Assembly (NCBI RefSeq): GCF_040675855.1 | Contig: NZ_JBEGIK010000001.1 | Span: forward strand, 2,418,001-2,482,000 | Origin: Microbacterium sp. LWH3-1.2 | GTDB taxonomy: Bacteria > Actinomycetota > Actinomycetes > Actinomycetales > Microbacteriaceae | Direction: 5' to 3' | Length of the DNA: 64,000 bases | Shown: one piece after another, positions 1 to 6,363 of the stretch | Position numbering within the stretch: position 1 is the stretch's first letter | Layout: every line of letters starts with the position of its first letter | Position numbers and translations under genes: made by a program | The notes under the pieces: model-generated | Told to the model about the DNA's origin: nothing | What the model saw: the letters and a program-made list of their open reading frames with translations, nothing else | Database searches by the model: none

Positions 1-96
1 AGCACCACGACGACGCTCCCGCTGGTGCTCGCGGGCACGGGGGCCACCGTGCACACCGGTCGCGTGCGCCGCGCGGCCCGGACGGCGGCGGCATGA
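1..96 (+). CDS. C-terminal end of an unidentified protein (partial)
   Basis: Only the last 31 codons of this frame are in the window. They end in TGA at 94-96, which overlaps the ATG of the next gene by the ATGA arrangement, so this is probably the tail of an upstream gene in the same operon. The visible residues are Thr/Ala/Arg-rich and carry no domain. Because the following genes make and transfer a sialic-acid-like sugar, a role in cell-surface glycan assembly is possible, but that is inference from position only. Confidence 0.55.
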   Translation, partial: STTTTLPLVLAGTGATVHTGRVRRAARTAAA

Positions 97-1355
97 GCGA
101 GGTCGTCGCCGTCATCCCCGCCCGCGGCGGCTCGAAGGGTGTGCCGCGCAAGAACCTGCAGCGCGTCGGCGGCGTCCCGCTCGTCGCGCGCGCGGTCGAG
201 GCGGCGCGACGCTGTCCCGCGATCGACCGCGTCGTCGTGACGACCGACGACGCCGACATCACCGCCGTCGCCGCCGAATGGGGGGCGGAGATCGTCGAGC
301 GACCCGCGGACCTCTCCGGCGACCTCGCGAGCAGCGAGAGCGCGCTCGTGCACGCCCTCGACACGCTCGAGGCGCGCAACGTGGACGTCGGCGTCCTCGC
401 GTTCCTGCAGGCCACCTCGCCGTTCATCGACGTCGAGGCCCTCACCGCGGCTGTGCAGCTCGTGCGCTCGCGCCGACGCGACAGCGTGTTCTCGGCCGTC
501 GAGACATACGGCTTCCTGTGGGAGAAGGGCGTCGGCAGTGCGGCCGAACCGGTCAACCACGAGATCGACGTACGCCCGCGCCGGCAGGAGCGCGAACCGC
601 ACTATCTCGAGACGGGCGGCTTCTACGTCATGCGGGCGGCGGGCTTCCGCGCGGCGAACCACCGCTTCTTCGGCAGCGTCGGCATCGCCGAGGTCGCCCA
701 GCGCACCGCGATCGAGATCGACACGCTCGACGAACTGGAGCTCGCGCGCACGCTCGCGTCGCTGGTCGACCGCGACGCGTTCGGCGCCCACGCGGGTGCG
801 ATCCCCGTCGACGCGGTCGTGACCGACTTCGACGGCGTGCACACCGACGACACCGTGCACGTCGACCAGAACGGCGTCGAATCCGTCACCGTGAGCCGAT
901 CGGACGGCATGGGGGTCGGGATGCTGCGGGCCGCCGGCATCCCTTTCCTCATCCTCTCGACCGAGGCGAACCCCGTCGTCGCGGCCCGTGCGCGCAAACT
1001 CGGGGTCGATGTGCGACAGGCCGCGACCGACAAGGCCGCGGTGCTGCGCGAGTGGGCGGGGGAGCAGGGCATTCCGCTCTCGCGCATCGCGTACCTCGGC
1101 GACGACGTCAACGACCTCGGGTGCCTCGAGATGGTCGGCTGGCCGATCGCCGTGCCCGACGCGCACCCCCTCGTCCTGTCCACCGCGCGCGTCGTGCTCG
1201 ACCACCCCGGCGGCGCCGGCGCGGTGCGCGACCTCGCCGAGCGCGTGCTCACCGGCAGATCGGCCACGGCCGTGGCCGACACGCTCCGCCCCGCCGTCGC
1301 GCCGGTGCGAGTCACCGCATCAGATCACCCCACCGCACCACAGGAGGCCACATGA
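93..1355 (+). CDS. neuA: Acylneuraminate cytidylyltransferase fused to a KdsC-like HAD phosphatase
   Basis: This 420-residue protein has two domains. Residues 1 to about 230 are a CMP-nonulosonate synthetase of the NeuA family, which activates a sialic-acid-type sugar with CTP; the signs are the nucleotide loop PARGGSKGVPRKN at 9-21, the QATSPF segment at 106-111 and YLETGGFY at 171-178. Residues 240 to about 400 are a HAD phosphatase of the KdsC type with DFDGV (Asp245 and Asp247), a Ser/Thr motif near 289, Lys314 and GDDVND at 336-341, so its catalytic residues look intact. The gene starts inside the stop of the upstream frame and its stop overlaps neuB, which indicates translational coupling. 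The phosphatase suggests that a sugar 9-phosphate is processed; this is inference. Confidence 0.88.
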   Translation: MSEVVAVIPARGGSKGVPRKNLQRVGGVPLVARAVEAARRCPAIDRVVVTTDDADITAVAAEWGAEIVERPADLSGDLASSESALVHALDTLEARNVDVGVLAFLQATSPFIDVEALTAAVQLVRSRRRDSVFSAVETYGFLWEKGVGSAAEPVNHEIDVRPRRQEREPHYLETGGFYVMRAAGFRAANHRFFGSVGIAEVAQRTAIEIDTLDELELARTLASLVDRDAFGAHAGAIPVDAVVTDFDGVHTDDTVHVDQNGVESVTVSRSDGMGVGMLRAAGIPFLILSTEANPVVAARARKLGVDVRQAATDKAAVLREWAGEQGIPLSRIAYLGDDVNDLGCLEMVGWPIAVPDAHPLVLSTARVVLDHPGGAGAVRDLAERVLTGRSATAVADTLRPAVAPVRVTASDHPTAPQEAT

Positions 1356-2224
1356 CCGTCACCATCGGATCCCGCGTCGTCGGGGGCGGACGCCCCGCGT
1401 ACCTCATCGCCGAGATCGGGCTGAACCACAACGGCGACGTCGACATCGCCAAGCGGCTCATCGATGTGGCGGCCGACGCCGGAGCGGACGCGGTCAAGTT
1501 CCAGAAGCGCACACCCGAGATCGCCACTCCGGAGCACATGCGCGACATGCCCCGCGACACCCCGTGGGGCCGCATGACGTATCTCGACTACCGTCGGCGC
1601 GTCGAGTTCGATCGCGAGGAGTACATCGAGATCTCGGACTACGCGCTGCTCCGCGGCCTCGAGTGGTTCGCGTCGCCGTGGGACGTGCCGAGCGTTGCGT
1701 TCCTCGAAGACCTCGGGGTCGTCGCGCACAAGGTGGCATCGGCCTCGCTTACCGACGTCGGGCTCCTCGAGGCGCTCCGCGACACCGGCAAGCCGGTGAT
1801 CCTCTCGACCGGCATGTCGACGATCGAGCAGATCGACGCCGCGATCGACATCCTCGGCACCGATCGCCTCGTGCTGATGCATGCGACGTCGACGTACCCG
1901 ATGGAACCGGAGGAGGCCAACCTGCGCATGATCCCGGCGCTGCGCGACCGGTTCCGGGGCGTGCCGGTCGGCTACTCGGGCCACGAGCGCGGTCTGCAGA
2001 TCTCGCTCGCGGCCGTCGCCCTCGGCGCCGTCGCGGTGGAGCGGCACATCACGCTCGACCGCACGATGTGGGGTTCGGACCATGCCGCCTCACTCGAGCC
2101 GGCGGGGCTCCAGCACCTGGTGCGCGACATCCGCGTGATCGAGGCGGCCCTCGGCGACGGCGTCAAGCGCGTGTACCCGGGCGAGCTCGCGCCCATGGCG
2201 AAGCTGCGCCGCGTTCCCGCGTGA
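1352..2224 (+). CDS. neuB: N-acetylneuraminate synthase family protein (NeuB), short form without SAF domain
   Basis: NeuB enzymes condense phosphoenolpyruvate with an N-acylated hexosamine to give a nine-carbon nonulosonic acid. This protein has 290 residues and shows the TIM-barrel motifs: EIGLNHNGD near the N-terminus, the KFQKRTPE lysine segment, ILSTGMST, a MHATSTYP segment, GYSGHE and the late ERHITLDRTMWGSDH block. It stops at the point where family members continue through a linker into the C-terminal SAF (antifreeze-like) domain, so that domain is absent; usual length is about 340 to 350. AGGAGG lies upstream of the ATG, and the start (ATGA) and stop (GTGA) both overlap neighbours. 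It probably feeds the fused cytidylyltransferase just upstream. Confidence 0.88.
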   Translation: MTVTIGSRVVGGGRPAYLIAEIGLNHNGDVDIAKRLIDVAADAGADAVKFQKRTPEIATPEHMRDMPRDTPWGRMTYLDYRRRVEFDREEYIEISDYALLRGLEWFASPWDVPSVAFLEDLGVVAHKVASASLTDVGLLEALRDTGKPVILSTGMSTIEQIDAAIDILGTDRLVLMHATSTYPMEPEEANLRMIPALRDRFRGVPVGYSGHERGLQISLAAVALGAVAVERHITLDRTMWGSDHAASLEPAGLQHLVRDIRVIEAALGDGVKRVYPGELAPMAKLRRVPA

Positions 2225-3573
2225 GTCCGCGCGCGTCGGAAGGCAGGCGGCCTCGGGTCGTCGCGATCGCCGACACCGACTCCTACGTGAAGTGGGCGGC
2301 GGCACTGCTCGGCGGTGTCGGAGAGCGATGGGATGCCTCGCTCCTGGTGCTCGACACGCCGCTCGTGGTGAGCGATGCCCAACTCACCTCCGCGCGGAGG
2401 GGAAGCGGACTGGCGCAGGATCGCGTGGAGCGGATCGCCTACCCCGGCCTGGCGGCCCGCCTCGCCGGACTGCGCGCGGAGGTGGTCGTGATCGGCGCCC
2501 GCGGTCCGCTCGTGCGCGTGCTCGCGCGCGACCTTGCCGCGCTCGCCCCGCGGCCCGTCGTGGTGACGGGTCTTCCCGGCATCTCGATCCCCGCGACGCG
2601 CAAAGCCGTCGTGTACCGGCTGCAGTCAGACCTGTTCGTGGTGCACTCGCGCCGCGAAGTGCGCGAGTTCGGCGCGCTGTCTGCCCGCACCGGCTACGCG
2701 CACCGCTACGCCCTGGCGACGCTGCCCTTCGCCCTGGGCGCGCTGACCGCCGGCGGACGCGTGCGCCCCGACGCCGACGGCACCGACCTCGTGTTCGCGA
2801 CGCAGGCGAAGGTGCCCGCAGGGCGGGAGGACCGGATGCGCGTCGCGCGCATGCTGGTGCGCGCGGCCGAGGCGGATCCGTCGCGGCGCGTCGTCGTGAA
2901 GCTCCGGGCGGCATCGGGCGAGCACCAGACGCACATCGAGCTCGACGGTTACCCCGAACTGCTCGCCTCGCTCGGCCCGCTGCCTGAGAACCTGGTGACC
3001 TCGACGGGGTCGATGGGTGGCGCGCTCGATACCGCGGAGGGGCTCGTCACCGTCAGCTCCACCGCGGCGATCGAGGCGATCGCCCGCGGCATCCCCGTCA
3101 TCGCCCTCGACTCGTTCGGCGTCTCGCCGCGCCTCATCAACGAGACGCTCGCCGACGCCGACCTGCTCGCGAGCGAGGACGACGTGGTCGCGCGCCGATT
3201 CCGGCACCCCGATCCCGAGTGGCTCGACGAGAACTACTTCCACGCTCCCGAGGCCGACGACTGGACCGCGCACGTCGAAGCGCTGCTCGCCCAAAGGTCG
3301 GCGGGGCGGCTGCCGACGCGCGCGTCGGTGGTCCGCCGCGGCGGTGCGCTGCGCGACGCGTGGGAGCGCAAGGTCGCCCTCGGCCGCAGCGACACGTCCG
3401 TCTCGGGCGCTGTGGCCTACGCCGTCGGTGTGCCGCTGCGCGCGGCGGTGCGGCTCCTGAACCGCGCACGCCGGTCGCTCGTCGGCGCGGCTCAGCAGCC
3501 TGGGCCGGTCGGATCCTCGACACAGGTGCGGTCCACGAGCGCGGTGCGCACCTCGACGACGCGCACGCCGTAG
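2221..3573 (+). CDS. Putative glycosyltransferase, polysialyltransferase-like (DUF6716 type)
   Basis: This 450-residue protein begins with GTG inside the neuB stop (GTGA overlap), so it is the last gene of the nonulosonate operon. It has no signal peptide or clear membrane segment. The segment VTVSSTAAIEAIARGIPV near residues 280-297 is the nucleotide-sugar-binding loop style seen in capsule and polysialic-acid transferases, followed by a Trp- and Tyr-containing segment. I recognise it as resembling the DUF6716 putative glycosyltransferases that accompany neuA and neuB in Micrococcales; the acceptor is unknown. The last 27 codons overlap the end of a convergent gene, and this tail is Ser/Thr-rich and low in complexity, so the natural stop may once have lain earlier. 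Confidence 0.72.
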   Translation: MSPRASEGRRPRVVAIADTDSYVKWAAALLGGVGERWDASLLVLDTPLVVSDAQLTSARRGSGLAQDRVERIAYPGLAARLAGLRAEVVVIGARGPLVRVLARDLAALAPRPVVVTGLPGISIPATRKAVVYRLQSDLFVVHSRREVREFGALSARTGYAHRYALATLPFALGALTAGGRVRPDADGTDLVFATQAKVPAGREDRMRVARMLVRAAEADPSRRVVVKLRAASGEHQTHIELDGYPELLASLGPLPENLVTSTGSMGGALDTAEGLVTVSSTAAIEAIARGIPVIALDSFGVSPRLINETLADADLLASEDDVVARRFRHPDPEWLDENYFHAPEADDWTAHVEALLAQRSAGRLPTRASVVRRGGALRDAWERKVALGRSDTSVSGAVAYAVGVPLRAAVRLLNRARRSLVGAAQQPGPVGSSTQVRSTSAVRTSTTRTP

Positions 3574-4262
3574 CCGGCCGCCTGGGCCCGCACCACACCG
3601 GGCACCGGCCGCCAGGTGCCGCTCCCGAAATCGACGGAAGCCTCGTACTCGACCGTCACCGAGACCGGGTACGTGCCACGGGCCCGGTATGCATGACTCG
3701 TCGCGGTCGGCGTGAACTGCCCCTGGCCGAGGCTCGACCACGACGCGCCGCCGGTCGTCGCACGCGTCGTCGTGCCGTCGCCGTTGTCGAACAGGTAGGC
3801 GACCGGGACGAAGCGCACGGTCACGTCCCATCCGAGGACGGTGCCTGGAATGCGCTGCTCGGATGCCGACGCCAGCAGGTTCGTCGGCATTCCGACGACG
3901 CCGAAGCCGTCGGGCTCTCCGGCGAGCGTCGGCTGCGCAGGCCGGAAGGAGGCGAGGTCGGCGAGGGTCACGTCAGGCGGGCCGGCGACGACATATGTCT
4001 CGCAGCGGTTGAGCGGACCGCAGTCCGCCGGGGTGGGGGTGGGCGTCGGTCTGGGGGAACTCGGTTGCCAGTTATCGGCCCACGGCCGTTCGTCGATTGG
4101 TGATCCTGGGCGGCTGCCACCGGCGGACACATCTACAGCGGATTTGTCTTCGGTCACGTACGCGGACTGCCAACCGCCCGCGCCGCCGGACGGCGGTGGG
4201 GGGTCGGAGAGAGCCGGAGCCACAACAACGACGACGGCGACGGTAACGATGCTCAGGTGCAC
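3492..4262 (-). CDS. Secreted protein with a PKD-like fold region
   Basis: This 256-residue protein starts with GTG and has a hydrophobic N-terminus typical of an export signal, then a Pro/Thr linker near residues 70-80 and a globular part. The pattern RFVPVAYLFDNGDGTT followed by SHAYRARGTYPVSVTV is what PKD (Ig-like) domains show, where an aspartate-rich turn precedes a HxY-x-GTYPV strand. Four cysteines, two of them near the C-terminus, suggest disulfides outside the cell. Its start overlaps the end of the lipoprotein gene upstream by 10 bases, so the two form an operon. Its last 82 bases overlap the convergent glycosyltransferase gene. The function is unknown; a surface or adhesion role would be guesswork. 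Confidence 0.7.
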   Translation of the reverse strand: MHLSIVTVAVVVVVAPALSDPPPPSGGAGGWQSAYVTEDKSAVDVSAGGSRPGSPIDERPWADNWQPSSPRPTPTPTPADCGPLNRCETYVVAGPPDVTLADLASFRPAQPTLAGEPDGFGVVGMPTNLLASASEQRIPGTVLGWDVTVRFVPVAYLFDNGDGTTTRATTGGASWSSLGQGQFTPTATSHAYRARGTYPVSVTVEYEASVDFGSGTWRPVPGVVRAQAAGYGVRVVEVRTALVDRTCVEDPTGPGC

Positions 4263-4783
4263 TGCGGACCGCTTTCACGACCTGCGATATCCGAAACGAG
4301 GAAGCCATACGGAGCATCTGAGTCCGCTCTGAGCGTGATCGTGGTTCTCTGCGTATCTGGACGGTCTGCGTCGACAACCGAGTTACCATCCGCGTCGAGA
4401 AGGTCAACGGTTGCAATGTCAACACACGCCGCGAGAGTCAGATCATCGTTCACCGCGCCGATGGGCTCGAGCGCGGTGATCACCGACGACCCTGTGAGCG
4501 TAACCCCGTCTGCATGAAGGCCTGAGAGGCTCTTCCTGTCCGAGGCGTTGGCTTCGCCGGTCGTCCAGTCGTACACGGCCTCGAACGTCTCCGGGTCGCT
4601 GAGATCCACCTGATTCAGCGCATCAACGTAAGCGCGGTAGGTCTCCTCCGCCGCGGCGAACGCCGCTTCCTCGCTCGAGAACACCGGCGTCGGCGTGGGC
4701 TCCTCCGGCTCCGGGGTGGCGCACCCGCCGAGTGCGAGCACAAGCAGGCCGCTGAGCGCCGCCGCCGTCACCCGAGTCCTCAC
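4253..4783 (-). CDS. Putative lipoprotein of unknown function
   Basis: With the GTG at 4783 as start, the protein has 176 residues and opens with a short basic stretch, a hydrophobic core and the lipobox LALGGC, so it should be lipid-anchored on the outside of the membrane. A Pro/Glu/Thr linker follows the cysteine, then a compact domain with few recognisable features resembling small secreted NTF2-like proteins. I chose 4783 over the GTG at 4831 because a TAGCGT hexamer lies seven bases before it and the signal peptide is then of normal length. The downstream secreted protein overlaps its stop, so both are co-transcribed. No substrate can be inferred. Confidence 0.75.
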   Translation of the reverse strand: MRTRVTAAALSGLLVLALGGCATPEPEEPTPTPVFSSEEAAFAAAEETYRAYVDALNQVDLSDPETFEAVYDWTTGEANASDRKSLSGLHADGVTLTGSSVITALEPIGAVNDDLTLAACVDIATVDLLDADGNSVVDADRPDTQRTTITLRADSDAPYGFLVSDIAGRESGPQCT

Positions 4784-4790
4784 GCCTCCC

Positions 4791-4796
4791 ACGCTA
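4791..4796 (-). promoter_or_regulatory. -10 hexamer TAGCGT before the lipoprotein gene
   Basis: Read on the minus strand, TAGCGT is followed by seven bases and the GTG at 4783. This predicts a transcript that starts at or next to the start codon. No TTGACA-like -35 is visible. Confidence 0.5.
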
Positions 4797-4823
4797 TCCG
4801 CCGGCGTCGACGCTGCGACGGAG

Positions 4824-4832
4824 TTATCCACA
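4824..4832 (+). promoter_or_regulatory. Perfect DnaA box TTATCCACA
   Basis: The nine bases match the strict DnaA box consensus. The site lies about 28 bases upstream of the -10 hexamer of the lipoprotein gene, so DnaA could act on that promoter. I see only this one perfect copy, so it is not an origin. Confidence 0.55.
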
Positions 4833-4845
4833 GCGCGCGGGAGAA

Positions 4846-4882
4846 GCCGGCGATCGCGTCCGGGGTTTCGCAGATCGCCGGC
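4846..4882. repeat. Inverted repeat, 10-base arms
   Basis: GCCGGCGATC at 4846-4855 and its exact complement at 4873-4882 flank a 17-base spacer. It lies upstream of both flanking genes. Confidence 0.55.
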
Positions 4883-4901
4883 TCCGGGCGGGTCGGTGAG
4901 A

Positions 4902-4940
4902 CCGCCCCTCGTGCCCTCGGGGGTCGGGCACGAGGGGTGG
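4902..4940. repeat. Strong hairpin, 12-base perfect core
   Basis: CCCCTCGTGCCC at 4905-4916 pairs exactly with 4926-4937 around a nine-base loop. With one G-T pair the stem extends to 15-16 pairs. There is no T-rich tail, so a simple terminator is unlikely. Confidence 0.6.
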
Positions 4941-5102
4941 TCCCGGGCGACTCATCGCCTGCAGGGGTTTCGCGGAGGGGACCGGGATTCCCCCTCACCG
5001 CGATGCCTCCAGGCTAGAAGCTCGTCCTGAGAGATCCCTATCGCCTGACCACACGAACGCCGGGCGCTGGCCGTGCAGCGGCTGGGCTGTCATCATGACG
5101 CC

Positions 5103-5468
5103 ATGCGCATCGCCGGACCCGTCGTCTCGCTCATGCTCTCCGCCTCTCTCGTGGCGCTCAGCGGCTGCGCCTCGCCGCAGCCGGTCATCGCTCCGGTCAC
5201 CCGCGACGTCGGCGACCTCCAGGGCGAGACCGTCGAGCTCGCGGTGGGACAGGTGCTGAACATCGACACCGGCGACCTCGCCGTCGACAGCTACAGCGGC
5301 GTCGTCTCCGAGCCGTCCGTCGCGAGGTTCACCGCCGGTCGCGAAGAGGACGGCACGACGTACAACCCGGGCGTCGAGGGGCTCGCACAGGGGACGACGA
5401 AAGTGGTGATGTCGAACGCGGACGGCGGCATCCAGGACGTGACGTTCACCGTGGAGGTCTCGGGCTGA
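5103..5468 (+). CDS. Small lipoprotein with Ig-like (protease-inhibitor-like) C-terminal domain
   Basis: The 121-residue product begins with MRIAGPVVSLMLSASLVALS and then Gly-Cys, a signal peptide with lipobox, so it should be a membrane-anchored exported lipoprotein. The remaining 95 or so residues alternate in beta-strand fashion, with a VELAVGQVLNIDTGD strand pair and a closing DVTFTVEVSG strand. That layout resembles chagasin-type I42 or other small Ig-like domains, but I cannot identify a family with confidence. It is divergent from the other lipoprotein across a structured spacer and stands alone. I chose the ATG at 5103 because it gives a compact signal peptide. Confidence 0.75.
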   Translation: MRIAGPVVSLMLSASLVALSGCASPQPVIAPVTRDVGDLQGETVELAVGQVLNIDTGDLAVDSYSGVVSEPSVARFTAGREEDGTTYNPGVEGLAQGTTKVVMSNADGGIQDVTFTVEVSG

Positions 5469-5504
5469 TCCGGCACGGCTGCGGCCACCGTGCGCATCCG
5501 GGCG

Positions 5505-5510
5505 TAGTCT
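5505..5510 (+). promoter_or_regulatory. -10 hexamer TAGTCT, leaderless spacing
   Basis: Six bases separate this TANNNT hexamer from the ATG at 5517, and there is no Shine-Dalgarno sequence. Transcription probably begins at the A of the ATG. Confidence 0.55.
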
Positions 5511-5516
5511 CATGCG

Positions 5517-5882
5517 ATGACCTCCGCCGCGAGCCGGACAGAGCTGCGAGCGCTCCTCGATGAGCTGCACGACGCGGCCACCGTGCGCATCGCGGCGATC
5601 GACGAGACGCTCGAGGAGCTCCGCGCGGATCGCGGCTCCGACGTCGCCGACGACGAGCATGATCCCGAGGGCGTCACGCTGTCGGGCGAGTGGTCCCGCG
5701 CCGTCGCCCTCGAGGAAGCCGCCCGCCGAGAGATCGCCGAGATCGACGAAGCCGTCAAGCGCTGGGAGGCCGGCACCTACGGAGTCTGCGTCGACTGCGG
5801 TCGAGACATCCCGATCGCGCGGCTTCGCGTGCGACCCTTCGCGACCCGCTGCGTGTCATGCGCCGAGAAGGCGGGCGCCTGA
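5517..5882 (+). CDS. TraR/DksA-type C4 zinc-finger protein
   Basis: The first 85 residues of this 121-residue protein are charged and should form a helical hairpin. Then Cys91, Cys94, Cys112 and Cys115 form the C-x2-C-x17-C-x2-C zinc finger of the DksA/TraR family. These proteins bind RNA polymerase through the secondary channel in better-studied bacteria and modulate initiation, but short actinobacterial members are of unsettled function. The next gene begins one base after the stop, so it is co-transcribed. The ATG is supported by the -10 hexamer six bases upstream. Confidence 0.85.
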   Translation: MTSAASRTELRALLDELHDAATVRIAAIDETLEELRADRGSDVADDEHDPEGVTLSGEWSRAVALEEAARREIAEIDEAVKRWEAGTYGVCVDCGRDIPIARLRVRPFATRCVSCAEKAGA

Positions 5883-5883
5883 C

Positions 5884-6324
5884 GTGTCGTTCGGCGCCGC
5901 GGCATCCCGTGCCGCCTTCGACGGCTTTCCTCGCGTCGCCGACGCCGATCCCTGCCCGTGCGGGAGCGGCGATCGCTTCGACGGATGCTGCGCCCCCGCG
6001 CTGCGCGGAACGGCGGCGCCGACCGCGGAGCGCTTGATGCGGTCGCGGTACACGGCGTTCGTGATCGGCGATGCGGCGTATCTGAGCGAGACGTGGCACC
6101 CGGGAACGCGTCCCGACGAGCTGACCCTCGATCCGGATCAGCGCTGGACCGGACTCGAGATCGTCGCCGTCGGGCGGGGAACGGAGGCCGACAACCGGGG
6201 CGTCGTCGAGTTCCGCGCCGCCTGGCGCCACGGCCGCGATCGCGGCGTGCTGCACGAGCGGAGCCGCTTCGTTCAGCAGGGCGGGCGCTGGTGGTACCTC
6301 GACGGCCTGATCGATCCGACCTGA
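5884..6324 (+). CDS. YchJ-family protein with SEC-C zinc-binding motif
   Basis: Starting with the GTG right after the previous stop, this 146-residue protein has the SEC-C-like N-terminal cluster CPCGSGDRFDGCC (Cys24, Cys26, Cys35, Cys36) followed by the NTF2-like core with SRYTAFVIGDAAYLSETWHP. This is the layout of the UPF0225/YchJ family, whose biochemical role is not established. The C-terminal segment FVQQGGRWWYLDG is characteristic. Being translated from the same message as the DksA-like protein suggests coupled expression, though no functional link is known. Confidence 0.85.
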   Translation: MSFGAAASRAAFDGFPRVADADPCPCGSGDRFDGCCAPALRGTAAPTAERLMRSRYTAFVIGDAAYLSETWHPGTRPDELTLDPDQRWTGLEIVAVGRGTEADNRGVVEFRAAWRHGRDRGVLHERSRFVQQGGRWWYLDGLIDPT

Positions 6325-6350
6325 CCGGTCCGCACCGCTGCGAGCGCCGA

Positions 6351-6356
6351 TAGCGT
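6351..6356 (+). promoter_or_regulatory. -10 hexamer TAGCGT, leaderless spacing
   Basis: The hexamer is seven bases before the ATG at 6364, and no ribosome-binding site is visible. It supports the ATG at 6364 over the GTG at 6355. Confidence 0.5.
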
Positions 6357-6363
6357 GGCAGTC

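Larger units (their letters stand above)
4833..5102. other. Intergenic region with several inverted repeats
   Basis: No convincing gene lies here between the divergent lipoprotein genes. The stretch holds a 10-base inverted repeat (4846-4855 with 4873-4882), a long hairpin (4902-4940), and the 10-mer GGGGTTTCGC repeated at 4862-4871 and 4964-4973. It may carry regulatory or structural DNA sites for both flanking genes. Confidence 0.5.

Noticed and set aside
278-1351. Upstream extension of the neuB frame
   Set aside because: The extra residues are Arg/Pro-rich shadow sequence of neuA. The ATG at 1352 has AGGAGG before it and gives the family N-terminus.
4824-4937. Chromosomal origin of replication
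   Set aside because: Only one perfect DnaA box is present, there is no A/T-rich unwinding region, and no dnaA, dnaN or rpmH gene is nearby.
4780-4998. 72-codon frame in the spacer upstream of the lipoprotein gene
   Set aside because: It lies over the hairpins and the DnaA box and is rich in Arg and Pro. No ribosome-binding site or promoter fits it.
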